From Clostridia bacterium (lineage in GTDB: Bacteria > Bacillota > Clostridia > Lachnospirales > Cellulosilyticaceae): 8,280 nucleotides of DNA. The stretch spans positions 1 to 8,280 of the forward strand of contig JAQSYC010000168.1 in NCBI GenBank assembly GCA_029256345.1. The letters run 5' to 3'. The notes under the pieces are model-generated. The model did not search any database, was not told where the DNA came from, and was given only the letters and a program-made list of their open reading frames with translations. Positions 1 to 6,937 of this stretch are shown piece after piece; position 1 is the stretch's first letter; each line of letters begins with the position of its first letter. The translations under genes and the position numbers were made by a program.

Positions 1-3
1 GTG

Positions 4-1557
4 CTATCCCTTAAAATGATTGGCTTTATATTCGGTTGGTGTCATTCCCTCTATCCGTTTAAAGGCACGGGTAAAATAATTAGCATCTGCATAACCTACT
101 TCATAGCCGATTTCACTAATCGTTTTATCGGTCGTTTCTAATAAATCCCTAGCTTTTCGCATACGAACAGACGCTAGATACTCTACATAACTTGTATTCA
201 GATATTCTTTCATCAATTTAGAAAAATAAAAGGAACTAAATCCTATCATCTCAGCTGCTTGTTTGAGGGAAATATCTTCCCTATAATGCGCTTCAAGATA
301 GTCTTTTATCTTTTGAATCAAAACTTGATTCTTATCCTTTCTATTTTCTATAATGTCTTCTGCATAGCTAAAAAACCTTTGAAAAAAAGAAACCATATCC
401 ACATCTTGAAAAATTCTTTCAGATAGCTGGTCGGCATAAGGCATCATCACATCCTCCGAAAATCTCCTCAGCGTTCGTTTAACGATGGCATATAGCCCCC
501 TAGCTTCCCGATTAAATGCATTACCGCTGTATAGTCTGCGCAAAACTTTTGCTATTTGCACAATATGACCTCTGGCTTCTTCAAAATGATGTTTTTCTAA
601 AGCGGCTATAAGCTGTTCCTCTAATTCATAGGGATAACCATTTTGCCCCGCTCCCTGCTTATCTAGCTGCGTTTGTTCTGATAAATACAAAGCCATGGGC
701 AGGTGAGAAGGTTCCTTAATCAGTTCACTTCTCGTATAGTCCACCTTCATATGCATCTGAGCCATAGCTTCATCCATCATATCCTGAACCTCTACAAGAA
801 TAGTTGCTTCTCTCATACTTTCATGATCATTCTGTCCTCTTCTTGATTCTAAGAATAAAAGCTGCATACAGTCATCCACCGCCCCAATAATACATAGGAT
901 TCCTTTTTTCTCACTTTGTCTGCTGACCTTATCTAAGAATCGTGTACGCATAAAATTCTTCTCAATAATACCACTGGTTTTATACTGCGTAATGGTTGTA
1001 AAATCCAACGTCACTGCCATTGCACAGACAAAGGAAATGTCCATAACCTTCAAATATTGTTCAATACTTTCTAACGAGGTATTATAATTTTTCAAACTTT
1101 TCATGAACTCCAGCTGAAAACCTCTTGTAATCTGCTCAAATTTAAATTCTAGTTCTTTATTCTGGTATTGCCACTTCTCTGCCTTAATCATTTTTTCCGT
1201 AAGTGTCTCTATTAAGCTCCATACTTTTTCCATTTCTACGGGCTTCAGTAATAGCTCTGCTGCTTGAAGCGCAATGGCATCTTTGGCATAATCAAAATAA
1301 TCATAGGCCGTAATAAACACAATGCTTACCTCCGGCGAAAACTCACGTATTTTTTTAGCAGCTTCAATACCTGAGCAAAAGGGCATCTTAATGTCCATAA
1401 AAATCACATGAGGCAAAAAGGTTTTTGCTTCTTCAATAGCCTGTAGGCCATTTGCCGCTTCCCGTATCTCGTATAATTCTCCAAATTTTCTTTGGACGAT
1501 CGTTTTCATCGCTTCTCTTTCTATATATTCATTATCTGCAATTAGTAAACGAAACAT
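4..1557 (-). CDS. AraC-family response regulator of a YesM/YesN-type two-component system
   Basis: This is a cytoplasmic DNA-binding response regulator, complete at 517 residues. The N-terminal receiver domain (about residues 1-125) shows the acidic D8, phospho-accepting D55 in the context FMDIKMP, T83 and K105 in LLLKP. The last 107 residues (about 411-517) form an AraC/XylS double helix-turn-helix, with the typical second-helix signature EVGYADANYFTRAFKR and the ending GMTPTEY. The 280 residues between are the poorly conserved linker of YesN-type regulators, and I assign no domain there. The start ATG follows an AGAGGA ribosome binding site, and only 13 bases separate it from the histidine kinase gene upstream, so the two are co-transcribed and almost certainly partners. 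In this family the target is usually an adjacent sugar or peptide uptake operon. Any such operon would lie beyond the window edge, three bases after the stop codon. Confidence 0.95.
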   Translation of the reverse strand: MFRLLIADNEYIEREAMKTIVQRKFGELYEIREAANGLQAIEEAKTFLPHVIFMDIKMPFCSGIEAAKKIREFSPEVSIVFITAYDYFDYAKDAIALQAAELLLKPVEMEKVWSLIETLTEKMIKAEKWQYQNKELEFKFEQITRGFQLEFMKSLKNYNTSLESIEQYLKVMDISFVCAMAVTLDFTTITQYKTSGIIEKNFMRTRFLDKVSRQSEKKGILCIIGAVDDCMQLLFLESRRGQNDHESMREATILVEVQDMMDEAMAQMHMKVDYTRSELIKEPSHLPMALYLSEQTQLDKQGAGQNGYPYELEEQLIAALEKHHFEEARGHIVQIAKVLRRLYSGNAFNREARGLYAIVKRTLRRFSEDVMMPYADQLSERIFQDVDMVSFFQRFFSYAEDIIENRKDKNQVLIQKIKDYLEAHYREDISLKQAAEMIGFSSFYFSKLMKEYLNTSYVEYLASVRMRKARDLLETTDKTISEIGYEVGYADANYFTRAFKRIEGMTPTEYKANHFKG

Positions 1558-1570
1558 TGTTTTTCCTCTT

Positions 1571-3082
1571 TTACTCTAAAATGATTTGAATGGTAAAAAT
1601 AGTTCCCTTTCTCGAAGAACTTCTCACGTAATACTTTACCCTATTTTCAAAAACTAGGTTCAAGCGATACCCCACATTCTCGATGCCTATATGTGCCTGA
1701 TCCCCAAAATCTACATCATGAACCCTAAGTTTTTTTCTAACGCTGTCTATTTCCTCTTTTGTCATGCCTTTCCCATTATCATAGATACTTAAATACAAAC
1801 TCCGATTTCTCTCTTTAATTCTAATATCAATTCGCCCCTGCTCAACTTGATCTTCTATTCCATGTTTGAAGGCATTCTCTACAATAGGCTGTAGTGTAAA
1901 AACGGGAATCTTTATTTCCTTGGTTTTTACATCACACTGAATACTGTAAAGGAATTGTTCGCCCATTCTAGCTTTTAATATATATAAATACTGTGAAATC
2001 ATGTCCAATTCTTCTTCTAAAGGCACATTACTTTTAACTTTTTTAAGATAATGACGCATAAATTTTGATAGAGCTATCATTAAAGCATAGGCCTGATCTG
2101 CATTTTCTAAGAGCGCAGTCATAGAAATAACATTTAATGTGTTGAATAAAAAATGAGGGTTAATCTGTGTCTGCAATCCCTGAAGCTGCGATTCTTTTAA
2201 TAATTCCCGCACCTTCATTTTCTCCAGCTTTTCTTCTGATAAACGCAGTTCTAATTTAACCTTTTCTTCCGCCTTTCCATTAAGCTCATAAATCGTATCC
2301 AGCAATTGATTGAAGTTACTCGTTAATTCCTGAATTTCTTTAGGCCCTGCCATGGACATGATTTCATGCTTTTCACTACCTTTAGCTATCTTTTTTGTCA
2401 TAGAGGCTATGCGCTTAATAAGTCCCGTCACATAATTAGAAAAAAAGATACAGAAACTTATACTTGCCACTACTACTATACAGACGAAAAAGATAATAAG
2501 GTTCTTTAATCTCTTGTTGTTTTGCGATGCCTTCTCAATGAACTCCCGGTTTTCTTCTACACTAAGCCTCAATATTTCTTGTAGATAGGTAGTGATACGG
2601 GACAAAATATCCAATGATTCCATATAAATCACATAATAGGAACTGTCTGCCTCTACTTGATCGGTTCCGTTATCCTCAAACTTTCTAAGCCAGATTACTT
2701 CTTCCACGTGATTTTCAAATCTTTTTAATAGGTATCGGGTTACCCTAATTCTTACGTTAGAATCCACAGATACCGAACTCAATTCAACTGCCTTGAGCAA
2801 TTCATAGGATTCTGTAATCTGCTGTCTTAGATTCATCTTGGCTTCTTCATCTAATGTCTTAACAACTTGATATAAATACTTCCCATTTTCTTCTTGTATC
2901 TGATATAACTTATTGATTTTAAAAATATAATTCATATATTCTGAATCATTTTGTAATGCCTTAGCATTCCAGTGTAATACAAAAAAGGCAATACCTCCAA
3001 TCATGCAGCTCATCAAAACAGAAAAGAAAATCAGTTGCACACGTATGGAGACACTTTTCATTAAATCAATCATTCTTCTCAT
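1571..3082 (-). CDS. Membrane sensor histidine kinase, LytS/YesM type
   Basis: This is a 503-residue inner-membrane sensor kinase that would phosphorylate the response regulator encoded 13 bases downstream. A first membrane helix (about residues 15-37) and a second (about 194-216) flank an extracytoplasmic sensing region of about 155 mostly helical residues. A HAMP linker (about 217-268) and a coiled coil (about 270-302) follow. The His_kinase domain has the motif QINPHFLFNTLN with phospho-accepting H310. The HATPase domain has the N-box VENAFKHG (401-408), the DNGKGM box (435-440) and a G2-like GIENVGYRL (466-474). All catalytic features are present, so the kinase should be active. TTAGGAG lies six bases before the ATG and overlaps the stop codon of the preceding gene; the gap is nine bases, so translation is probably coupled. 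The ligand cannot be read from the sequence. Confidence 0.95.
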   Translation of the reverse strand: MRRMIDLMKSVSIRVQLIFFSVLMSCMIGGIAFFVLHWNAKALQNDSEYMNYIFKINKLYQIQEENGKYLYQVVKTLDEEAKMNLRQQITESYELLKAVELSSVSVDSNVRIRVTRYLLKRFENHVEEVIWLRKFEDNGTDQVEADSSYYVIYMESLDILSRITTYLQEILRLSVEENREFIEKASQNNKRLKNLIIFFVCIVVVASISFCIFFSNYVTGLIKRIASMTKKIAKGSEKHEIMSMAGPKEIQELTSNFNQLLDTIYELNGKAEEKVKLELRLSEEKLEKMKVRELLKESQLQGLQTQINPHFLFNTLNVISMTALLENADQAYALMIALSKFMRHYLKKVKSNVPLEEELDMISQYLYILKARMGEQFLYSIQCDVKTKEIKIPVFTLQPIVENAFKHGIEDQVEQGRIDIRIKERNRSLYLSIYDNGKGMTKEEIDSVRKKLRVHDVDFGDQAHIGIENVGYRLNLVFENRVKYYVRSSSRKGTIFTIQIILE

Positions 3083-3091
3083 ACTGTACTC

Positions 3092-3664
3092 CTAACTTTG
3101 CGTCACTGTAAATAAAATCTCCAGATGATGTTTATCCTGTATTTTGACTTGAATCCTATTTTCACCAAAATTTTTTGTCCACCGCTCTTCCGCTGCTGGG
3201 ATGGAATCATACAACCCTTGCTTTGCCTTTTGAGCCTTTGAATAAATCTTTTCAAAATACTCACCGCCTGTGAACAGCAGGCCAAAAACAGTATGGCCCT
3301 CCATCCCCTCAGCAGTTACTGTGACTTGAAGGCTATCTCTTGTTTCGTTTTCAAGGCTCTCTAAAATAACACTCAAATACCCCATTATCCCATAGTGAGG
3401 GATGAAGAGCGATTTGGTGTCTGCTGACTGGCTCATTTCAAAATGAAATGTTTTATGCCATTTACTTTGATAGAACTCACAAAGTGTTTTTATAACCTCA
3501 AATTCTGAACTTGCAATCACTATATTTCCTTCGTGGCTCCATCTGTATTTTAAGATTTTTGAATAACTGCGTAGCATTTTCTCCGTCTCAAAAGCGTTTT
3601 CCAAGATGGCCATACGTGAAATACTATTGAGTTCTTTTAATAGTGACCCTAACCATAGCTCCAT
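3092..3664 (-). CDS. Degenerate LytS/YesM-like kinase core (putative soluble pseudokinase)
   Basis: This is an intact 190-residue cytoplasmic protein with no signal peptide or membrane helix, and the first gene of the three-gene signalling operon. It aligns by eye with the kinase core of its downstream neighbour. LNSISRMAILENA (residues 12-24) matches LNVISMTALLENA, a shared SK and aromatic pattern follows, FIPHYGIMGYL (87-97) matches KIPVFTLQPIV, and ENRIQVKI near the end matches ENRVKYYV. The functional residues are lost: the phospho-accepting histidine position is G6, the N-box E and N positions are S98 and V99, and the DNGKGM box is not recognisable. Family knowledge says such a protein should neither autophosphorylate nor bind ATP normally. 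I infer a regulatory partner that may pair with the full kinase. The open frame, the ribosome binding site (GGCGGGAAG region) and the tight spacing argue against a decayed gene. The homology call is moderate and rests on motif alignment only. Confidence 0.7.
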   Translation of the reverse strand: MELWLGSLLKELNSISRMAILENAFETEKMLRSYSKILKYRWSHEGNIVIASSEFEVIKTLCEFYQSKWHKTFHFEMSQSADTKSLFIPHYGIMGYLSVILESLENETRDSLQVTVTAEGMEGHTVFGLLFTGGEYFEKIYSKAQKAKQGLYDSIPAAEERWTKNFGENRIQVKIQDKHHLEILFTVTQS

Positions 3665-3687
3665 ACTTTACTTCCCGCCTATATACT

Positions 3688-3710
3688 ATTTTATCATTTC
3701 ATTTTATCAT
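3688..3710. repeat. Two direct copies of a 10-base AT-rich motif just after the signalling operon promoter
   Basis: On the minus strand the motif ATGATAAAAT occurs at 3710-3701 and again at 3697-3688, a period of 13 bases, overlapping the -10 box and the expected transcription start. A near-palindrome TTTTAT-GATATG-ATAAAA lies over the same -10 element (3716-3701). It could be an operator for the AraC-type regulator or another repressor. In such AT-rich DNA it could also be chance. Confidence 0.35.
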
Positions 3711-3734
3711 ATCATAAAACAAAAATCCTCTCAA
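3706..3734 (-). promoter_or_regulatory. Sigma-A-type promoter of the three-gene signalling operon
   Basis: On the minus strand there is a -35 box TTGAGA (3734-3729), a 17-base spacer and a -10 box TATGAT (3711-3706). Each box matches the consensus in five of six positions. Transcription would start near 3699, about 35 bases before the ATG at 3664. The stretch from 3735 to 3820, up to the rnpB terminator, shows nothing else I can support. Confidence 0.7.
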
Positions 3735-3820
3735 TTTATAAAAGCAACTGCCTTACAGCCCATTATTCCTCAATACACTATTCTATATTCTATGATTATC
3801 ATCTTCACAAATTGAACCCA

Positions 3821-3854
3821 ATTAAAAATAGACAAAGCCAAAAGCTTTGTCTAT
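3821..3854 (-). terminator. Intrinsic terminator of rnpB
   Basis: Read on the minus strand, an 11-base-pair stem (ATAGACAAAGC with its exact complement, arms 3854-3844 and 3838-3828) closes a five-base loop and is followed by a short T tract (3828-3824, then TTTTTAATT). It begins only six bases after the inferred 3' end of the RNase P RNA. It also shields the signalling operon downstream from read-through. Confidence 0.85.
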
Positions 3855-3860
3855 CAATAT

Positions 3861-4125
3861 GTTAACCAAATCTATACGCCGAGTTCTGTATTAAACAGTC
3901 ATCTATCTACGCCTATAGTTACCTATAGGCTTTAGCGACCTACCCAAAGACATAGCACCTCGCCTTTCCATCCTTGCCTATCCTAAAATAGGTGGTCTAT
4001 TTCTGTTGCACTTTCCTTAGAGTTGCCTCCACTGGGCGTTATCCAGCACCTTGCTCTCGGGAGCTCGGACGTTCCTCAAGTACTTCCTTTCGGAGCTGTA
4101 CGTGCGACTGTCTGACTTACTTAAC
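3861..4125 (-). ncRNA. rnpB: RNase P RNA (bacterial class A-like), unusually short and apparently internally deleted
   Basis: This is the catalytic RNA of ribonuclease P, which trims the 5' leader of tRNA precursors. The ends are set by helix P1: 12 bases at 4125-4114 pair with 3872-3861 with a single mismatch. P2 is ACAGTC with GACTGT. P3 is a GAAA-capped hairpin (about 4102-4081). The conserved blocks GAGGAACGTCC (CR-I), GTGCAACAGAAA (CR-II), GGATGGAAAGGCGAGGT (start of CR-III) and ACAGAACTCGGCGTA (CR-V) are all visible. So are hairpin P8 (CTGG/CCAG), P9 (GAG-GCAA-CTC), and P18 (GCCTATAG-GTAA-CTATAGGC) followed by TAGATAGATGACTG. What is missing is the rest of CR-III, P13/P14, CR-IV (the GAGCAAG..AAAUA block) and the 5' half of P15/P16. 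The sequence jumps from CR-III to the 3' side of P16 near 3957. At about 265 nt it falls well short of the roughly 350-400 nt normal for the class. P4 carries a compensated base-pair change (C4071 with G3877). Confidence 0.9.
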
Positions 4126-4134
4126 AACTTATAT

Positions 4135-4163
4135 ACAATAGCATATTTCTCTTATTCTGTCAA
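4135..4163 (-). promoter_or_regulatory. Sigma-A-type promoter of rnpB
   Basis: On the minus strand there is a perfect -35 box TTGACA (4163-4158), an exact 17-base spacer and a -10 box TATTGT (4140-4135). Transcription would start near 4128, a few bases before the mature 5' end inferred from helix P1. The -35 begins three bases after the stop codon of the upstream kinase gene, so rnpB has its own promoter and does not depend on the operon above it. Confidence 0.85.
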
Positions 4164-4166
4164 TTT

Positions 4167-5822
4167 TCAAAAAGAACTTCCTCCAAGAAATTCTCTAATG
4201 AGCGAATTCGTTGGAATACCAGAAGTATCTATCGTTAAGAAATACTCCAAAAACTTAAGGATACGTTTAGCCTCTGTATAATACGGCGAAGACCTGTCAA
4301 TTCGAAACAATAACGGCTCTGCTTTTTGTTTAAGAACCGACAATTCATAAATAAGAACAGAGTTAAACATCACATCGGCTTCTTCCTGAAATGGGAATAT
4401 ATTTTTATTTTCTCCCCGTCTTACCGAAGCCCATAAAGCAATTGTTTTCTCTGGCGGTATTGCTCTATACTGATTATCTCTTACCATACGCCTGATAAGC
4501 CTTGTATCCGTGGTTGGAATTCTATTGTGATAATCTATATTAAGCTGAGTCAAGCAACTTATATAGATCTTAAATTTATTATCTTTTGAAATAGCGTAAC
4601 TTAGTTTTTCATTGAGACCATGAATACCCTCTACCACCAATAGGTCTTCTTGCTCTAACTTGATTTTATGTCCTTTATATTCTCTCTGACCTGTTACAAA
4701 GTTAAAGCTGGGTATTTCTACCTCTTCCCCATTTATCAGACGATTAACATGCTCATTAAACAGCTGTATATCTATTGCCTCTAAGGCCTCAAAGTCATAA
4801 CTTCCAGTTTCATCCCTTGGTGTCAATTCTCGGTCCACAAAATAGTCATCAATGGAAATAACATGAGGTGTCATACCATTGACTCTAAGCTGTATACATA
4901 GCCGCTTAGCAAAGGTCGTCTTTCCAGAAGAGGAAGGACCTGCAATCAACACCAATTTAATACGATCTCTGTCCAATATTTTATCTGCAATCTCAGCTAT
5001 TTTCTTTTCGTGTAATGCTTCAGATATTTTAATAAGATCTTCAGTTTTGCCTCTGCAGATGGTATCATTTAATGCCCCTACAATATCAACGCCCATAATT
5101 CTTGCCCATTTTTCGGACTCTCTGAAAACTTGTGACAGCTGAGCTTGCGGCAAAAACTCTGCTAGATTTGTTGGGTTTTGCTCGTTTGGGAACTGAAGTA
5201 TAAAGCCATGGGCATAAGGAATAAGTTTGAAAAGTGAGAGGTGTTTGGTATTTGTAACCATATAACCATAAAAATAATCTTTGATTTGATCTAGACAATA
5301 TAAATTAACTGTAGAGGTACGCCTATATTTAAACAGACTTGTCTTATCTGGTCTGTTCTCTCTGGCAAAAAGCTTAAGTGCCTCATCAACCGAAAGAATT
5401 TCTTTCGTAATAGGAAGTTCCTCTTTAACCATTTTGCTCATTTCTTGTTCTATGTGATAGATATTTTCAGCCGTACATAAGTTCTCATCTTTAAACTCAC
5501 AAAAACAACCTCCGGCTGTATGATGATTCACTAATATATTACAGTTCGGAAACACCCTCTTTGCCGCAGCAATCATCAAAAAGGTCACACTTCTTTGATA
5601 AACTCTCATGCCATCCTTATGACTCAAATCTATAAATTCAAGATCTTCAAGATCTTCACTGATGATGCTGGTTAATTCTTTGAAGTGGTTACCGGCTTTA
5701 GCTAACATAATAGGAAAAGGATAATTGTGCTTGACCTTTTCAGCTATATCATAAAAGGAAACTTGGGTGTCAACCTGTATCTTTGTACCATCTTTAAGAG
5801 CTATCTTGATATCTGGTTCCAT
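4167..5822 (-). CDS. Uridine-kinase-like nucleoside kinase with a ThrRS-like N-terminal region
   Basis: This is a cytoplasmic 551-residue P-loop kinase of the uridine kinase/phosphoribulokinase family. The C-terminal half (about 288-500) carries Walker A GPSSSGKT (295-302), IDDYF (324-328), the substrate-binding stretch YDFEALEAID (342-351) and VEGIHGL (397-403). The first 60-70 residues resemble a TGS domain (KDGTKIQVDTQVSFYDIAEKV). The next part looks like the second additional domain of threonyl- and alanyl-tRNA synthetases, with NHHTAGGCFCEF at 99-110. Fusions of this design are known in Clostridia and are annotated as nucleoside kinases. The expected reaction is phosphorylation of a nucleoside such as uridine, but the substrate is not proven by sequence, and the role of the synthetase-like part is unknown. 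The ATG has AAAGGAG six bases upstream and lies 14 bases after the Nif3-like gene, so it closes the trmK operon. It is far longer than ordinary Udk (about 210 residues). Confidence 0.88.
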   Translation of the reverse strand: MEPDIKIALKDGTKIQVDTQVSFYDIAEKVKHNYPFPIMLAKAGNHFKELTSIISEDLEDLEFIDLSHKDGMRVYQRSVTFLMIAAAKRVFPNCNILVNHHTAGGCFCEFKDENLCTAENIYHIEQEMSKMVKEELPITKEILSVDEALKLFARENRPDKTSLFKYRRTSTVNLYCLDQIKDYFYGYMVTNTKHLSLFKLIPYAHGFILQFPNEQNPTNLAEFLPQAQLSQVFRESEKWARIMGVDIVGALNDTICRGKTEDLIKISEALHEKKIAEIADKILDRDRIKLVLIAGPSSSGKTTFAKRLCIQLRVNGMTPHVISIDDYFVDRELTPRDETGSYDFEALEAIDIQLFNEHVNRLINGEEVEIPSFNFVTGQREYKGHKIKLEQEDLLVVEGIHGLNEKLSYAISKDNKFKIYISCLTQLNIDYHNRIPTTDTRLIRRMVRDNQYRAIPPEKTIALWASVRRGENKNIFPFQEEADVMFNSVLIYELSVLKQKAEPLLFRIDRSSPYYTEAKRILKFLEYFLTIDTSGIPTNSLIREFLGGSSF

Positions 5823-5836
5823 ATAACACTCCTTTC

Positions 5837-6937
5837 TTATTGAATCTTTATGGTCTCACCATCAACTTGCGAACAGCTTATTTCTAGACCTGTTAATTGG
5901 GCGCTCATTTGAGCTGCCAAAGACTTCATGGCACTATGCTCTGAAGCATAGTGCCCTATATCAATCACAGTGAGACCTAATGCACAAGCTTCCTGGGCTT
6001 CATGAAATTTGAGATCTCCAGTAATGTACAGCTCTGCTACCTTGCTGGCGCTTTTGATGAACTCTGCTCCGCTGCCAGAACATATCGCTATATGCTTAAC
6101 CGTTTGATTTTTAAAGGGTGTCACCCGCACATATGATAACCCAAATATTTTCTTAAGCCTTATGATAAATGACTCTATGGATAACTCTTGTTCAAGCTGT
6201 CCATACCGCCCGAACCCACTAATCTTAGACATGTTCTCTAGTTTATAAATATCAAAAGCAGGCTCTTCATAAGGATGGACTTGCTTTATAGTATCTAATA
6301 CAGTCCTTATATTCTTTTCACGGATGACGCATTCAATTTTTCTTTCTTCAACGTGCTCTAAACGTCCTGTTTCACCCAAATAAGGCATGCTTCCTTCAAG
6401 TGGTATAAAAGTGCCCTCTCCTTGGCTCGTAAATGTACACCCCTTATAATGACCTATGGAACAAATATTATGATCAACAAGCGCCTGCCTGACTACTTCC
6501 CAGTGACTTTCTGGAACATACACAGCTATTTTATAGACATTCTCAATATAGGTTGGATGCAGCACCCTCGTATTGACTATACCGATTTTATCACATAGGA
6601 GATCATTAATACCGCCATGTACACTATCATAATTAGTATGCATCGCATAAACAGAAATATTACTGCAAATAAGTTTTTTAATGAGACGGCCCTTAGGTGT
6701 CTCAAAATCAATTTGATGTATGGGCTTAAAAAACAAAGGATGATGGGTAATAATACACTCTGCATTATTTTGAATGGCTTCTTCTATCACCTCTTCATTG
6801 ATATCCAAAGCACATAATACTTTGTTAATTTCTTGACTTGTGCTCCCTATCATGAGTCCTACATTGTCCCACTTTTCAGCAAGCTCTAGGGGGGCGATAT
6901 TTTCTAATGTTTTGATGATATCGCTTAAAAGATACAT
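5837..6937 (-). CDS. Nif3/YqfO-like dinuclear metal-binding protein, three-domain form
   Basis: This complete 366-residue protein belongs to the NIF3 family, whose members form toroidal hexamers with two metal ions per subunit. The metal ligands are visible: H65 and H66 in ITHHPLFF, D104 in HTNYDS, and H329 and E333 in GHYASE. The two halves of the NIF3 fold (about 1-125 and 235-366) are split by an inserted domain of about 100 residues (about 133-230) with the conserved HPYEEPAFD at 221-229. This is the PII/CutA-like insert of Bacillus YqfO. The biochemical function of the family is unsettled; proposals include a nucleotide-related hydrolase and a regulator, and position next to trmK is widespread in Firmicutes. 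The start ATG lies inside the end of trmK (13-base overlap, different frame) with AGTGAGG seven bases upstream, which implies translational coupling. Confidence 0.93.
   Translation of the reverse strand: MYLLSDIIKTLENIAPLELAEKWDNVGLMIGSTSQEINKVLCALDINEEVIEEAIQNNAECIITHHPLFFKPIHQIDFETPKGRLIKKLICSNISVYAMHTNYDSVHGGINDLLCDKIGIVNTRVLHPTYIENVYKIAVYVPESHWEVVRQALVDHNICSIGHYKGCTFTSQGEGTFIPLEGSMPYLGETGRLEHVEERKIECVIREKNIRTVLDTIKQVHPYEEPAFDIYKLENMSKISGFGRYGQLEQELSIESFIIRLKKIFGLSYVRVTPFKNQTVKHIAICSGSGAEFIKSASKVAELYITGDLKFHEAQEACALGLTVIDIGHYASEHSAMKSLAAQMSAQLTGLEISCSQVDGETIKIQ

Noticed and set aside
3092..3664. The small kinase-like gene as a pseudogene fragment of a longer kinase
   Set aside because: No HAMP, coiled-coil or INPHF sequence is found upstream in any frame. 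A promoter and a ribosome binding site lie directly before the ATG, and the frame has no stop or shift.
3606..3815. Plus-strand open frame of 69 codons overlapping the pseudokinase start
   Set aside because: It covers the AT-rich promoter region antisense to the operon, has no ribosome binding site, and its composition (many I, Y, F, S) is that of random AT-rich sequence.
3861..4125. Alternative reading of the structured RNA as a riboswitch or a tmRNA
   Set aside because: The combination of P1/P2 closure, GAGGAACGTCC, GTGCAACAGAAA and ACAGAACTCGGCG is specific to RNase P RNA, and no tRNA-like end or peptide tag is present.
4051..4281. Open frame of 76 codons on the plus strand
   Set aside because: It lies antisense across rnpB, its promoter and the end of the kinase gene, has no ribosome binding site, and its codons are only the complement of conserved sequence.
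4879..5142. Plus-strand open frame of 87 codons inside the kinase gene
   Set aside because: It is antisense to the Walker A region of a clearly real gene and has no start signals.
6925..6937. The trmK/Nif3 overlap as a frameshift or fusion
   Set aside because: Both proteins are full length with intact termini, and a ribosome binding site precedes the Nif3-like ATG; a short overlap is normal coupling.
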